DNA of 64,000 nt, from positions 62,001-126,000 of the forward strand of contig JADKGF010000013.1 in the NCBI GenBank assembly GCA_016717105.1, given 5' to 3'. The notes beneath the pieces were generated by a model. The model was given only the letters and a program-made list of their open reading frames with translations. It was not told where the DNA came from and made no database searches. Position 1 is the first letter of the stretch. Every line of letters starts with the position of its first letter. The position numbers and the translations under genes are program-made. Source of the DNA: Saprospiraceae bacterium. Its GTDB lineage: Bacteria > Bacteroidota > Bacteroidia > Chitinophagales > Saprospiraceae. Shown one piece after another: positions 8,415 to 18,552 of this stretch.

Positions 8415-10121
8415 ATGAAAGGCAAAACATTAGGAAAATACACGCAATTAGCGCTTATAGTTGCAATAATATTCGTCATCAATATTATTGCTAATTTTTT
8501 TCATGCGGAATTTGATCTGACAGAAGACAAAAGATTTACATTAAGTGATAATACTAAACAGCTAGTATCTGAAGTAGATGATAATGTCAATATCAGGATC
8601 TTACTTGATGGCGAATTTCCAGCTGGTTTTAAGCGATTGCAATCTGCGGTAAAAGACATGATGGATAAAATAAGGGACGCAAATCCTAATATTATCTATG
8701 AATTCGAAGATCCTTCTGAAGGAAGCTCAGCACTTGTGGAACGTAGGCGCAAACAGCTGATTGAAGATAAGATCGTTCCAATCAATCTAAGCTATTCAGA
8801 TGGCACGCAATTGGTTCAAAAAGCAGTTTTCCCATTCGCGATTATTCATTATAAGACTAAAAAGTTCATCGTCAATCTCCTAGAAGAGCAAAAACCCGGT
8901 GATGATGAAGACGTTATTCTAAATAAATCTATTGCATTATTGGAATATAAATTTGCCAATGCTTTTAGTCAAATGCAATCTAATCGCGTTAAAAACATAC
9001 TCTTCACTCAAGGTAACGGCGAATTGGACGAAAGTCAAACCTTCAGACTAACTTCGGAATTAAGGAAGTTTCATAGAATAGGGTATGTGAGCCTTGATAC
9101 ATTGATGAGATTGGATTCTACCATAGATTTGATGATCGTAGCATCGCCAAAAACATCATTTTCTATACAAAATCTTTTTAAGCTCGACCAATACGTCATG
9201 CAAGGTGGAAAAGTTATTTGGTTGATTGACAAATTTGATGTTTCGTTGGATAGTATCAACAAATATCGATTTTATGTCCCAACAGAGTCTGAAATCGGTG
9301 TAGAAGAAGCGCTATTTAAATATGGTGTCCGTATCATGCCGGATCTGATAATGGACCTCGAATGTAGTCAAATACCGCAAGTAGTGGGAATGGCAGGTGA
9401 CAAACCGCAAACCAAACTATTTCCTTGGCCGTATCATTTAGCAGCTGCATCTACTTCAACACACCCAATTGTTAAAAACATAGACAGAGTAAATTTATTT
9501 TTCCCAAGTACCATTGACACCATAAAAACCAGTGTTCCTTTAAAGAAAACGGTACTTTTAAGCAGTTCGGTTTATTCAAGGTCGCAGCTGTCTCCAGTGC
9601 GTCTATCCTTCGAAATGCTCAAAGTGGCTCCAGATCCGCAAAAATATAATGATGGTAAAAGACCAGTGGCTGTATTAGTTGAAGGCGAATTCGAATCATT
9701 TTTCAAAAATCGGCTTACCCCAGAATTTCAGGCAGTTTTGGACAATATCAAGATTGATTTTATAGAAAAAGGCAAAAAAGGGAAACAAATTGTTGTTTCG
9801 GATGCTGATTTTGCCAAAAATCTTGTTAATACAACAACCGGTGTCACAGAAGACATAGGTTACAATAAATGGGAGAGGAGATATTATAAAGGTAATAAGG
9901 ATTTTATCTTGAATGCGATAGAATACATGCTCGATGAAGGCAATATCTTAGAAGCTAGATCTAAAGAAATAAAGCTTAGATTGCTGGATTCAGTAAAGAC
10001 AAGAGAAGAACGATTTAAGTGGCAGATGATCAATGTACTGCTACCAGTGGTAATATTGATCTTATTCGGAATATTATATCAATATTTTAGAAAAAGAAAA
10101 TATGCCAGATTTCAAAATTAA
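8415..10121 (+). CDS. gldG: Gliding-motility ABC transporter component GldG
   Basis: 568 residues with one N-terminal transmembrane helix (about 10-30), a large periplasmic region of the ABC_transp_aux type, and a C-terminal helix (VLLPVVILILFGILYQYF) followed by a basic tail. The motif FDLTEDKRFTLSDNTK just after the first helix is a GldG hallmark. It lies 10 bp after gldF and 13 bp before the DUF4340 gene. It is the accessory component of the GldAFG transporter. Confidence 0.95.
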   Translation: MKGKTLGKYTQLALIVAIIFVINIIANFFHAEFDLTEDKRFTLSDNTKQLVSEVDDNVNIRILLDGEFPAGFKRLQSAVKDMMDKIRDANPNIIYEFEDPSEGSSALVERRRKQLIEDKIVPINLSYSDGTQLVQKAVFPFAIIHYKTKKFIVNLLEEQKPGDDEDVILNKSIALLEYKFANAFSQMQSNRVKNILFTQGNGELDESQTFRLTSELRKFHRIGYVSLDTLMRLDSTIDLMIVASPKTSFSIQNLFKLDQYVMQGGKVIWLIDKFDVSLDSINKYRFYVPTESEIGVEEALFKYGVRIMPDLIMDLECSQIPQVVGMAGDKPQTKLFPWPYHLAAASTSTHPIVKNIDRVNLFFPSTIDTIKTSVPLKKTVLLSSSVYSRSQLSPVRLSFEMLKVAPDPQKYNDGKRPVAVLVEGEFESFFKNRLTPEFQAVLDNIKIDFIEKGKKGKQIVVSDADFAKNLVNTTTGVTEDIGYNKWERRYYKGNKDFILNAIEYMLDEGNILEARSKEIKLRLLDSVKTREERFKWQMINVLLPVVILILFGILYQYFRKRKYARFQN

Positions 10122-10134
10122 AATGGATTAGCTT

Positions 10135-11172
10135 ATGAAAAGGATCATTATCCTTGTTTTATTATTGATTGGTTTGTCAGCTGCAGCTTATTATCTCATA
10201 CGAGAAAACGATCAAAAGGGCATGGTAACGGCAGATCGTGGTTTTTCTGTACCTGATCTTAATGAAATCAAGAAAATTGTAATCCAACAAAAAAAAATGC
10301 AGCCGATTGTATTTACAAGAAAAGGTAAAGGTTGGATAATGAATGGCAAATATCCCGTGGATCCAGGCGTATTTGTCAATGTAGAAAAGGTACTAACAAA
10401 TGTTACGTTGCTGTACGTACCACCGGCCGGACATACCAACACTATTATGGAAAGCATTAAGGAGAATGGCATTCAAGTTGATTTATATGAAGATGATGAT
10501 GCGCCAATAAAAATATTTCATATTGGGACAGATTTGCAAAAAAGTGCAGGTACGCATATGGTAATGGCAGGATCAGCTCAGCCGTATGTCATGTATTTAC
10601 CTGGATTGGAAGGCGGATTAAGGTCAAGATTTGAGCAACCTGCAAAGAATTTTAGAGATAAGTTCATATATCAATTCCCGAGAAATATTATAAAAAGTAT
10701 TAAAATTGAATACCCAAAGGATAATTTTTCTTCTTTTATCCTTACAAAGCAAGGTGATAAATTTGAATTGAAACCAGTACTCGAAAATATAAAAATACCC
10801 ACCAATCCGATCAATGAAATAAGGGTGAACGCATTTATTGATCAATTTGAAAGTATGGGAACAGAAGGGCTGATTGATGCTATTCCAGAAAGGGATTCGA
10901 TAATAAAGAGTCTTCCATGTTGTATATTAACGCTTACAACTCTTGAAGGTAAGACACATATCCATAAGTATTTTTCTTATGATGGATACGAAACATCTGG
11001 TATAAATGCAAATACTCCAGCTGAAATTAGAGCATTGAATCGAGTATTTATTTACACAAATGATGACGACCTATATACATCACAAAATAGGGTAGTAGGC
11101 GACATTTTTCATGGGTATAGTGATTTCTTCTCTCCAAAACAAGATATTATCCCTAAAAATAAAAACAAGTAA
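10135..11172 (+). CDS. DUF4340 domain-containing protein, gldG operon
   Basis: 345 residues with an N-terminal membrane anchor (IIILVLLLIGLSAAAYYL) and a periplasmic domain resembling DUF4340 (GFSVPDLNEIKKIVIQ, GWIMNGKYPVDPG, MYLPGLEGGLRSRF). It follows gldG by 13 bp and is the last gene of the operon. DUF4340 proteins frequently sit beside GldG-like ABC accessory genes, so a partner of that transporter is inferred; the exact role is not known. Confidence 0.8.
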   Translation: MKRIIILVLLLIGLSAAAYYLIRENDQKGMVTADRGFSVPDLNEIKKIVIQQKKMQPIVFTRKGKGWIMNGKYPVDPGVFVNVEKVLTNVTLLYVPPAGHTNTIMESIKENGIQVDLYEDDDAPIKIFHIGTDLQKSAGTHMVMAGSAQPYVMYLPGLEGGLRSRFEQPAKNFRDKFIYQFPRNIIKSIKIEYPKDNFSSFILTKQGDKFELKPVLENIKIPTNPINEIRVNAFIDQFESMGTEGLIDAIPERDSIIKSLPCCILTLTTLEGKTHIHKYFSYDGYETSGINANTPAEIRALNRVFIYTNDDDLYTSQNRVVGDIFHGYSDFFSPKQDIIPKNKNK

Positions 11173-11302
11173 AGGCACCTTTTGATCGTAAAATGTATTG
11201 ATTTCATCGATTTATTGCCAAAATTGAAACTAAACCTATGCGAATCCCATTATATTAGTTTTATAAATTTATTTTATTATCCAAAAATTAACTTTTAAGC
11301 AA

Positions 11303-12007
11303 ATGAGAAACATTTTTTCTGTTATTGTTTTATTTCTAATGTGCAATGCGTCGTTCTTAGTAGCCCAGAAAACTTTGACAAAAGGCACTGCAACTATGGA
11401 GATTACCAATGTATCATCCGAAGATCCGCAAATGCAGATGGGATTAGAGGCAATTCGTGGTTCGCAAACCAGTTTGGTATTTGCAGAAGATAAATATGTG
11501 TCTTCATCTGATATGATGGGCGGTATGGTCTAAATTACTTCACATGTTTCTAAAAAAGATAATATGATGAATATGCTTTTTGAAGCCATGGGAAATAAAA
11601 TTTGGGTTGAATCTACATTGGATCAAGCTCAAACGCAACAACAAAAAGAGATTGCTATGAAAAATAGTGTTACGTATGACAAAAATGATACAAAAGAAAT
11701 CTTAGGCTATAAATGTTATAAAATGACGGTTACAAATCCTGAAATGCAAGGCATGACATTAACTGGATATGTTGCACCAGATGTACTTACCAAAGCCAAT
11801 ATTATTCAAGGATTTCAATCTGTGGAATTTGAAGGATTCCCATTAGAATACACCATGAAAAATGAACAGTTTTCTATTACAATGACAGCTAAAGAATTAA
11901 CTGATAAAGTTGATGAATCCAAATTTGTTTTGGACACAAAAGGATTTAAGAAGATGACCATGGATGAATTCCAAAAAATGGCTTCCAGCATGGGTATGGG
12001 ATTTTAA
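11303..12007 (+). pseudogene. Secreted DUF4412-like protein with in-frame stop
   Basis: One reading frame of 235 codons is interrupted by a single TAA at 11531-11533; both parts (11303-11533 and 11564-12007) are in the same frame, so this is a substitution, not an indel. The N-terminus is a signal peptide (IFSVIVLFLMCNASFLVAQ). The rest is methionine-rich (MMGGMV, MMNMLFEAMG, ASSMGMGF) with the pattern of DUF4412 (lipoprotein-sorting-like fold: ILGYKCYKMTVTNPE). Function is unknown. Its 3' end is followed by a good terminator. Confidence 0.65.
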
Positions 12008-12038
12008 ACATAGAACCAAATATAGAATCAAATATAAT

Positions 12039-12068
12039 AAGCAGTTCATTTAATGGGCTGCTTTTTTA
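12039..12068 (+). terminator. Rho-independent terminator
   Basis: AAGCAGTTCATT pairs with AATGGGCTGCTT including G-U pairs, followed directly by a T-run. It ends the DUF4412-like gene. Confidence 0.75.
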
Positions 12069-12176
12069 TTCAATATTATTAACCTATAATTAATATTATG
12101 TTAAATAGAGTATTACTGAATTTCAACATCCATGGAGCTTCTCTCTTTTGTTGAGCTAGCACAAATATTGTGTTAT

Positions 12177-12207
12177 TTTGAGAATATAAAAAATTTAATT
12201 ATGTTTG
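12177..12207 (+). promoter_or_regulatory. Promoter of pssA (TTTG-N19-TATGTTTG)
   Basis: A complete Bacteroidota promoter: TTTG at 12177-12180, exactly 19 bp, then TATGTTTG at 12200-12207 (perfect TAnnTTTG). It covers the TTG at 12205, so translation must begin later; GTG at 12223 fits. Confidence 0.75.
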
Positions 12208-12222
12208 CACAAAAGTACTAGT

Positions 12223-12920
12223 GTGACCAAATATATACCATCAGCAATAACTTCGGGCAATTTAATTTGCGGATTTACAGCCATCATGATCGGCGATTTT
12301 TATTGGAGCCCAATTCTACTATTGGGAAGTTTTATTTTTGACAGCCTTGATGGACTTGCTGCACGTGCACTGAATGCGCAAAGTGAATTCGGCAAACAAA
12401 TGGACTCATTGGCGGATGTCATAAGTTTCGGTGTGGCACCTGCTTATTTATATTCTTTGTATTCACCAGATTTTGAAAACAAATTTTTCACGATAGCTAC
12501 TTGCTCTATGATTGTCATAGCAGGAACTATCAGATTAGCAAAATTTAATATTACACCTTCATTACCATATTTTCTAGGGTTACCGATACCTGCAAATGCC
12601 CTATTTTATATAGGTGTTATCATGGGAATAGAAAATGAAAGCCAGAGTTTTATTGATTTTTTAGCTCTAAAACCAATTACTTCCTTACTCCCCTATTTTT
12701 GAGTGCTATGATGGTAAGTTTCAATCTAAAAATGTTTTCTACCAAAGGAATGACAAGTAACTGGAAGGATAATATTTTTCAATATATCATGGCAATTGTA
12801 GGAGTCATATGCATTTTTATTTTCAAATATGAATCAGTATCATACCTTGTACTTGCGTATGTAATATTAAGTATTATAAATACATTAACATCAGGTTTTA
12901 AGCCCAAAACCACGGATTAA
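12223..12920 (+). pseudogene. pssA: CDP-diacylglycerol--serine O-phosphatidyltransferase, frameshifted
   Basis: The CDP-alcohol phosphotransferase signature is complete in the first part: DSLDGLAAR, then G and two Asp in FGKQMDSLADVISFG. Multiple membrane helices surround it. The frame breaks in the T5 run near 12692-12696 (a sixth T restores LLPYFLSAMMVSFNLKM) and continues to 12920, giving about 232 residues, normal for the bacterial enzyme. It makes phosphatidylserine for phosphatidylethanolamine. Start is GTG 12223 (MTKYIPSAITSGNLICG), chosen because a strong promoter overlaps the more upstream TTG. An essential lipid gene is unlikely to be truly broken. Confidence 0.9.
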
Positions 12921-12933
12921 ACACAAATTGTAT

Positions 12934-12941
12934 TATCTTTG
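12934..12941 (+). promoter_or_regulatory. -7 promoter element of the ferredoxin gene
   Basis: TATCTTTG matches TAnnTTTG and lies 23 bp before the ATG at 12965. Confidence 0.5.
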
Positions 12942-12964
12942 CGGCTTCAATAAAAGATGTTATT

Positions 12965-13312
12965 ATGGCAATTATCATTACAGACGAGTGTATAAATTGC
13001 GGAGCTTGTGAGCCTGAATGTCCGAATAATGCGATTTATGAAGGAGGCATTGAATGGTCTATCAAAGACGGTACAAATATTAAAGGAAACTATACCCTAG
13101 AAGATGGTAAAATCGTAGATGCTGCTGCCAAACAAAAACCAGTAAGCGACGAATATTACTTTATTGTTCCCGATAAATGTACGGAATGTACAGGATTTCA
13201 CGAAGAGCCACAATGCGCTGCTGTTTGCCCTGTAGATTGTTGTATACCAGATCCAGACAGAGTAGAAACCAAAGAAATGCTACTCGACCGTAAAACAAGA
13301 TTGCATTTGTGA
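12965..13312 (+). CDS. 4Fe-4S dicluster ferredoxin (YfhL-like)
   Basis: 115 residues with two cluster motifs: CINCGACEPECP at the N-terminus and CTECTGFHEEPQCAAVCPVDC in the second half. The long insert in the second motif is typical of the YfhL/Alvin ferredoxin class. It is a soluble low-potential electron carrier; the partner is not evident from neighbours. It has its own promoter element. Confidence 0.92.
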   Translation: MAIIITDECINCGACEPECPNNAIYEGGIEWSIKDGTNIKGNYTLEDGKIVDAAAKQKPVSDEYYFIVPDKCTECTGFHEEPQCAAVCPVDCCIPDPDRVETKEMLLDRKTRLHL

Positions 13313-13514
13313 TGGTGATATTTTATTGGAATATAAAAATATACTAGCGAAAACAAGGCGGTAATTAGTGTAACTGAGTGTGTTGGCATAATTTCTTAGT
13401 TTAATAATAATATTTAAACAAAGAAATGAATGGCAATATTGTATATTATTCAGAGTATTTACATAAAGTAATAAAAGTAAAAAACAATATTTTATGGTAT
13501 TGAAAAATTAACTA

Positions 13515-14660
13515 CTACCCTTCTTTCAATATATTCCTACTTATTACCAATTTCTGAATTTCAGATGTGCCCTCTCCAATCGTACAAAGCTTAGAATCAC
13601 GGAAGTATTTCTCTACAGGAAAATCCTTGGTATATCCGTATCCGCCGAAAATTTGGATGGCATCAGTTGCTATTTGCACGCAGATCTCAGATGCATAATA
13701 TTTGGCCATAGCCGAGATCGTGGTTACTGGTTGGTGTGAATTTTTTAGGTGCGCTGATTTTCTGATGAGCAACTCTGCCGCTTGTATTTTGGTGGCCATG
13801 TCTGCCAGTTTAAATGAAATAGCTTGGTAGTTGGCTATAGGCTGGCCAAATTGTTCGCGTTCTTTTGCGTATTTTACTGATGCTTCGTAAGCACCTTTGG
13901 CGATACCAAGGGATAAAGCAGCGATACTGATACGTCCACCATCTAGGATTTTCATTGATTGGATGAATCCTTCGCCTTCTTTGCCCAAGATTTGTGATTT
14001 GTGTACTCGACAATTATCAAAAATCATTTCGGCCGTTTCAGAAGCACGCATACCGAGTTTATTTTCTTTTTTACCACCTGAAAAGCCTGGCGTACCTCTT
14101 TCCACTACAAAAGCTGTAATACCACGACTATCCAATAGTTCACCTGTACGTGCCAATACCACGGCAACATCACCAGATTTACCGTGTGTGATCCAGTTTT
14201 TTGATCCATTGAGTACCCAATAATCACCATCTTGTGTCGCAACACATTTCATGCGCATTGCATCCGATCCTGTATTTGCTTCGGTTAGTCCCCACGCGCC
14301 TATCCATTCGGCTGTAGCTAATTTAGGTAAGTATTTTTGTTTTTGTTCTTCGTTGCCAAAAGCCAAAATATGTCCGGTACAAAGACTATTATGCGCTGCA
14401 AGGCTTAGTCCGACAGATCCACACACTTTCGCGATTTCTACAATTACACTCACATATTCCTGATATCCGAGTCCTGATCCACCATATTCTTCAGGTACCA
14501 AGACACCCATAAATCCCAATTGGCCTAAGGCACGCATAGTTTCCACTGGAAAATATTGTGCTTCGTCCCATTCCATCACATGTGGTAGGATTTGTTGCTG
14601 CGCAAATGTTTTGGCAGATTCTTCTATCATTTGTAAGTTATCAATAGTGTCAGTGTGCAT
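13515..14660 (-). CDS. Acyl-CoA dehydrogenase
   Basis: 381 residues from the ATG at 14660 (MHTDTIDNLQMIEESAKTFA). The frame stays open to 14750, but a promoter sits in that extension, so the shorter start is preferred and matches family length. N-terminal, middle (AWGLTEANTGSDAMRM) and C-terminal domains are all present; the FAD-binding QIFGGYGYTKDFPVEKYFRD and the catalytic region TIGEGTSEIQ are intact. It catalyses the first oxidation of fatty-acid or branched-chain acyl-CoA breakdown. It is divergent from the S41 peptidase. Confidence 0.95.
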   Translation of the reverse strand: MHTDTIDNLQMIEESAKTFAQQQILPHVMEWDEAQYFPVETMRALGQLGFMGVLVPEEYGGSGLGYQEYVSVIVEIAKVCGSVGLSLAAHNSLCTGHILAFGNEEQKQKYLPKLATAEWIGAWGLTEANTGSDAMRMKCVATQDGDYWVLNGSKNWITHGKSGDVAVVLARTGELLDSRGITAFVVERGTPGFSGGKKENKLGMRASETAEMIFDNCRVHKSQILGKEGEGFIQSMKILDGGRISIAALSLGIAKGAYEASVKYAKEREQFGQPIANYQAISFKLADMATKIQAAELLIRKSAHLKNSHQPVTTISAMAKYYASEICVQIATDAIQIFGGYGYTKDFPVEKYFRDSKLCTIGEGTSEIQKLVISRNILKEG

Positions 14661-14696
14661 ATTTATTTTAACTTTGTTGCTATTAAAAAGAAGACA

Positions 14697-14728
14697 TAAA
14701 GGTAAATGATTTACTAGAGATACCAAAA
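14697..14728 (-). promoter_or_regulatory. Promoter of the acyl-CoA dehydrogenase gene
   Basis: On the minus strand TTTTG (14724-14728) is followed after 19 bp by TACCTTTA (14697-14704), one mismatch to TAnnTTTG. Position supports the start at 14660. Confidence 0.55.
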
Positions 14729-14768
14729 TTTTAGAAAAATTTAGAACCAAACCAAATTCAGCATCAAA

Positions 14769-16115
14769 ATGAAAATATCATTAGCTATTGCAAAAATTAT
14801 AAGTATTTCGATGGTTATAGCGCTATTTCAAGCTACTACACTTGCCCAAGATATTAACAAGATTGATTGGGTGAAGGACCTTGATTATCTAAAAAATGAT
14901 TTGCCCGTTATGCACAGCAACTTGTTTTTCCAATATCCACAATCATTGTATAACGAAGATATAGAAAAACTAAAAAAACGAGCTGGACATGTTCCAGATG
15001 AAGCCATGTTTATAAAAATCCAGCAATTATTGGCAAAATTGGGAGATTCGCATACTTCATCCAAGTTCATTTCCAAACTATCGAACACATATCTACCTAT
15101 TATTTTGTATGTTTACGAAGAAGGTATTTTTGTAGCTGGTGTGGTAGATAATGACGAATCTCTGATAGCACATAAACTTATAAGCATTGATGGCCATCCG
15201 ATAAACAATATTATTGACAGCTTAAGGACATTATATGTAGCTGAAAATGATTCTTGGCACAAATCAAATATTCCAAACTATCTGACTAATTATGATTTGT
15301 TAAAATATTTTGGTTTTGTCAAGAGCGAAAAAGTAAAACTTCAACTAGAAGATTATTATGGCATTCCAAAAGAAAAAGTTGTGAAAGCTATTCATAAAGA
15401 TGATATAGAAAAAGATGAAATTTCCTATATGAGATTCAGTGTACGAAAAAATAAAAGGCCAAAAACAAATGAGATTTTCAGTCAAAAATATTTTCCAAAA
15501 GACAGTTTATATTTTGTGATTTACAACAAATGTACAGGAAGAGAAGATCAACAAGTGAAGGCCATTCAGGACTCTTTGTATAAAGATGTAAATGAATATT
15601 GTACCAATCATCCCAAAACAGATAAAAAATCTAACGATAATAAGGAAGTAAAACTTCTACCCTATTTTCGCACATTCCGAGATACAATTTTTCAAACTAT
15701 CAATACCAAACCAGTTAAAAAACTTGTCTTTGATTTAAGTAAAAACGGTGGCGGCACAACTAGTCAAGGCTCGGTCATGATAGAAAAATTGGCCCAAATG
15801 ATAGATACCGCCAAAACCAAAGTTTATGTTATTGTAGGCAGAAGGACTTTTTCGGCTGGTGTCATACATGCGATGGAGTTGAAGCGATTGCTCAATGCGA
15901 CTATACTTGGCGAGCCTACTGGTGGCAAGCCCAGTTTTTATGGCGGGACAGATTCAAGGTACTTACCTAGCTCATGTTTGCAAATCACATTCTCAAGAAG
16001 TCAACGGAAGACAACACTTGACCCTGTAACACTAGACACCAATACTTTGATGCCAGATGTACTTTTTCCGATTACACTTCAGTCATACACTTCAGGTACT
16101 GATCCAATATTTTAA
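14769..16115 (+). CDS. Secreted S41-family (tail-specific protease-like) peptidase
   Basis: 448 residues with a signal peptide (IISISMVIALFQATTLAQ). The C-terminal half is a peptidase S41 domain: KKLVFDLSKNGGG substrate strand, candidate nucleophile Ser in GRRTFSAGVIHAME and candidate Lys in GEPTGGKPSF. The N-terminal half (LGDSHTS motif) resembles the pre-domain of such proteases. No clear PDZ is seen. Predicted periplasmic or surface-exposed. Substrate unknown. Confidence 0.8.
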   Translation: MKISLAIAKIISISMVIALFQATTLAQDINKIDWVKDLDYLKNDLPVMHSNLFFQYPQSLYNEDIEKLKKRAGHVPDEAMFIKIQQLLAKLGDSHTSSKFISKLSNTYLPIILYVYEEGIFVAGVVDNDESLIAHKLISIDGHPINNIIDSLRTLYVAENDSWHKSNIPNYLTNYDLLKYFGFVKSEKVKLQLEDYYGIPKEKVVKAIHKDDIEKDEISYMRFSVRKNKRPKTNEIFSQKYFPKDSLYFVIYNKCTGREDQQVKAIQDSLYKDVNEYCTNHPKTDKKSNDNKEVKLLPYFRTFRDTIFQTINTKPVKKLVFDLSKNGGGTTSQGSVMIEKLAQMIDTAKTKVYVIVGRRTFSAGVIHAMELKRLLNATILGEPTGGKPSFYGGTDSRYLPSSCLQITFSRSQRKTTLDPVTLDTNTLMPDVLFPITLQSYTSGTDPIF

Positions 16116-16192
16116 TTGGTATTACTAAATTTCTAGCAGAAATCAGTACAAAAAGGAATTTGAATTAAGATCATTCTCCTGTCTAAAATATT

Positions 16193-16200
16193 TACTTTTG
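16193..16200 (+). promoter_or_regulatory. -7 promoter element of the LytTR gene
   Basis: TACTTTTG matches TAnnTTTG and lies 18 bp before the ATG at 16219. Confidence 0.45.
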
Positions 16201-16218
16201 TAATTTGAAATAAAAGGC

Positions 16219-17079
16219 ATGATCCAATATCTTTCAAAACCATACCCATTTAAGTTTCTAAATCTAAATGAAATAAGGTTTTATGCTATCTTGGGATTAT
16301 TTGTAGGGCTATTTTTAGCGGTTTTTCAGCCATTTGGTATTTCCATTTGGGTGACCCAATACAAATTTTGGAAATTAGCTGGGTATGGGTTAGTATCATT
16401 TATAATGCCCGTAGCGCTGACTTTACTTAGGAAAATAACCTTAAATGAGAGAAAAGCCGAATACCAATATAAAGTATGGCATGAAATCGTTTGGTTGATC
16501 CTCCTGGTCAGTAGCATTGCTTTTGGCAATTTGTTGTATTCCAATGCAATAGGAATTAGCGAACTGAGTATCTCTGCATTTTTAGGTTTTCTAGGCATGG
16601 TCGTCCCTATAGCTGTATTTCCTATTTTGGGAAGTATACGGCTAAAATACCAGCGCTATATCGAATTAAACAAACGGGAGGCAGCAGCCATCGAACAGGA
16701 TTTAATTCGAAACCATGAAGTGGTCACACGTACCACCAAAAATCTAAATTTTTTAGCTGAAAACGAAAAAGATGCACTAGATTTACCATATCATGCTTTG
16801 TTATTTATAGAAAGTATGGATAATTATTCTCAGTTTTATTATATCGAAAATGAAAAGGTAGTTAAATTATTACTAAGAGGCTCATTAAAACACTTTGAAT
16901 CACAAATATCAGCAGAAAATGTGGTCAGGTGTCATCGCAGTTTCATTGTCAATCTTTCAAATGCCACCCATATAGAAGGCAATGCCCAAGGTTATCTTTT
17001 GACGATGCCATATGGAGATGTTAAAGTGCCCGTTTCACGCAATTTTGGACCTAAGATTAAGGCTTTATTTGCAAAATAA
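16219..17079 (+). CDS. Membrane-bound LytTR-type DNA-binding regulator
   Basis: 286 residues. The N-terminal half has four transmembrane segments (for example FYAILGLFVGLFLAVFQPFG and IAFGNLLYS). The C-terminal 100 residues form a LytTR domain: ALLFIESMDNYSQFYY, VRCHRSFIVNLSNA and VPVSRNFGPKIKALF. It is likely a transcription factor tethered to the inner membrane without a response-regulator receiver, a common Bacteroidota arrangement. The gene downstream encodes an outer-membrane-type protein that may be a target; that is inference. Confidence 0.88.
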   Translation: MIQYLSKPYPFKFLNLNEIRFYAILGLFVGLFLAVFQPFGISIWVTQYKFWKLAGYGLVSFIMPVALTLLRKITLNERKAEYQYKVWHEIVWLILLVSSIAFGNLLYSNAIGISELSISAFLGFLGMVVPIAVFPILGSIRLKYQRYIELNKREAAAIEQDLIRNHEVVTRTTKNLNFLAENEKDALDLPYHALLFIESMDNYSQFYYIENEKVVKLLLRGSLKHFESQISAENVVRCHRSFIVNLSNATHIEGNAQGYLLTMPYGDVKVPVSRNFGPKIKALFAK

Positions 17080-17183
17080 CTTTGTCAAACATCCCAATTA
17101 CTGTTTTTAATCCCATTTTCTTGTCATTTATCCCGTAAGTTTGCTGTATGTCACTCTGACCATTTTAGATATTTAAAGCCATG

Positions 17184-17191
17184 TATTTTTG
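17184..17191 (+). promoter_or_regulatory. -7 promoter element before outer-membrane protein gene
   Basis: TATTTTTG matches TAnnTTTG, 38 bp upstream of the ATG at 17230. Another match, TAAGTTTG, lies at 17136-17143. Confidence 0.35.
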
Positions 17192-17229
17192 TCTTGTCAA
17201 TTTTAATTCAAATCTAAAATTTTTAAGAC

Positions 17230-18530
17230 ATGACAACCAAGATTATTAACTTATTATTTTTCATTTTCACCTTTTTTATTGGTATGGCTCAAGAAGTCGT
17301 TGTAGATTCTGTGTACACTTATGAAAAAATAAAAAAGAGTACATCGTTTGCTTCATTGACATTGGGAGGAGATTTACTTACATTGGGCCATTCGGCTACG
17401 CTGATCAATGGACTCAAGACTCAACTGCCTGCTCAGACTATGCCAAGGATCAATGTAGGAGGAACGCATTTCTGGGGTCATACAGATTTTTATGTTACTT
17501 TTCCTTTAGGACTATCATTAGGATTGGGTAAGGCAGGAGTCAATGGATTTAATTACACAGAAGGTGTAGAGACTGGCGCAAAGTTTTATCCTTGGGCAAT
17601 GAAAAAAGGGCGTTTGACACCTTACATCGGTATCAGTTTTCAACCCATGTCTTTTAAGTATACATTAAAGGGCGATGAGTACAAGTATGAAGGAAGCAAC
17701 TATAGCAAGTTTATCACACCAATTCATGCTGGTTTAACTTACACTTCCCGAAACTATATATACAATATAGGTGCCAGATGGGTAAAGAATACAAATTTTG
17801 ATTATTATCAGTCACCTGATACCAAGGTAGCATCTTCATTTAGTCCCTTGAATTTCAATATTAGCATTTTTAGATTTATGGATACTGATAAATCATTGGC
17901 ATCATCTAGGCACTGGACCAACTGAACAAGAAATATTATGTCTTAGAAAAAGAAAATGGTATCAGTGGTTGGTACTGGGCAATAGGTCCTTCTACAGCGT
18001 TGCAAATGTCTAAGTCTTCGTACTTTAAGAATGCCCATCCATACTTTTATGAAGATATGAACAATAGTTTTTTGGTTCCCGAAATCGCCGCAGGAAAATA
18101 TTTTTACAAGGGTGATTTTAATGTCAATGTGGCTGCAAGGTATATGTTTTGGTCGAAATCAGCATTTGATACAAAAATCAACATGTCAAGATTCTCAACT
18201 GCATTAGAAGGATATAAGTTTCTGCTTGATTATCATGGATTTGTACCTTTCATAGGGCCTTCTATCATGTTGGATCACCTTGTGGTCAATGAGAATGGCA
18301 CTAAAATAACCAATGTAAAGCCAGCAATAGGTATTGTATTTGGGTGGGATATCAGAGTGACTCAAACTGGAACTTCATTACTTAGAACCAACTTGAGGTA
18401 TGTACCGGGTCACCACGTGAAAGTAAAAGATGATAAGATCATGTTTGATCATTTAGAGTTTAACTTTATTCAGTATGTAAAATTCTTTGGCAGAGCCAAA
18501 ATTTATAAAAAGTACAGAAAAGAAAATTAA
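17230..18530 (+). pseudogene. Secreted/outer-membrane protein of unknown function, frameshifted
   Basis: Two frames (17230-17925 and one running through 18000 to 18530) join into about 433 residues. One base is missing near 17908-17912, where the text should continue KALDQLNKKYYVLEKENG. A signal peptide is present (LLFFIFTFFIGMAQ). Alternating aromatic and glycine patterns (GGTHFWGHTDFYVTFPLGL, TPYIGISFQPMSF) suggest a beta-barrel outer-membrane protein. No family is recognised. It follows the LytTR gene on the same strand. Confidence 0.6.
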
Positions 18531-18552
18531 TTCATATTAAAAAATAAATCAA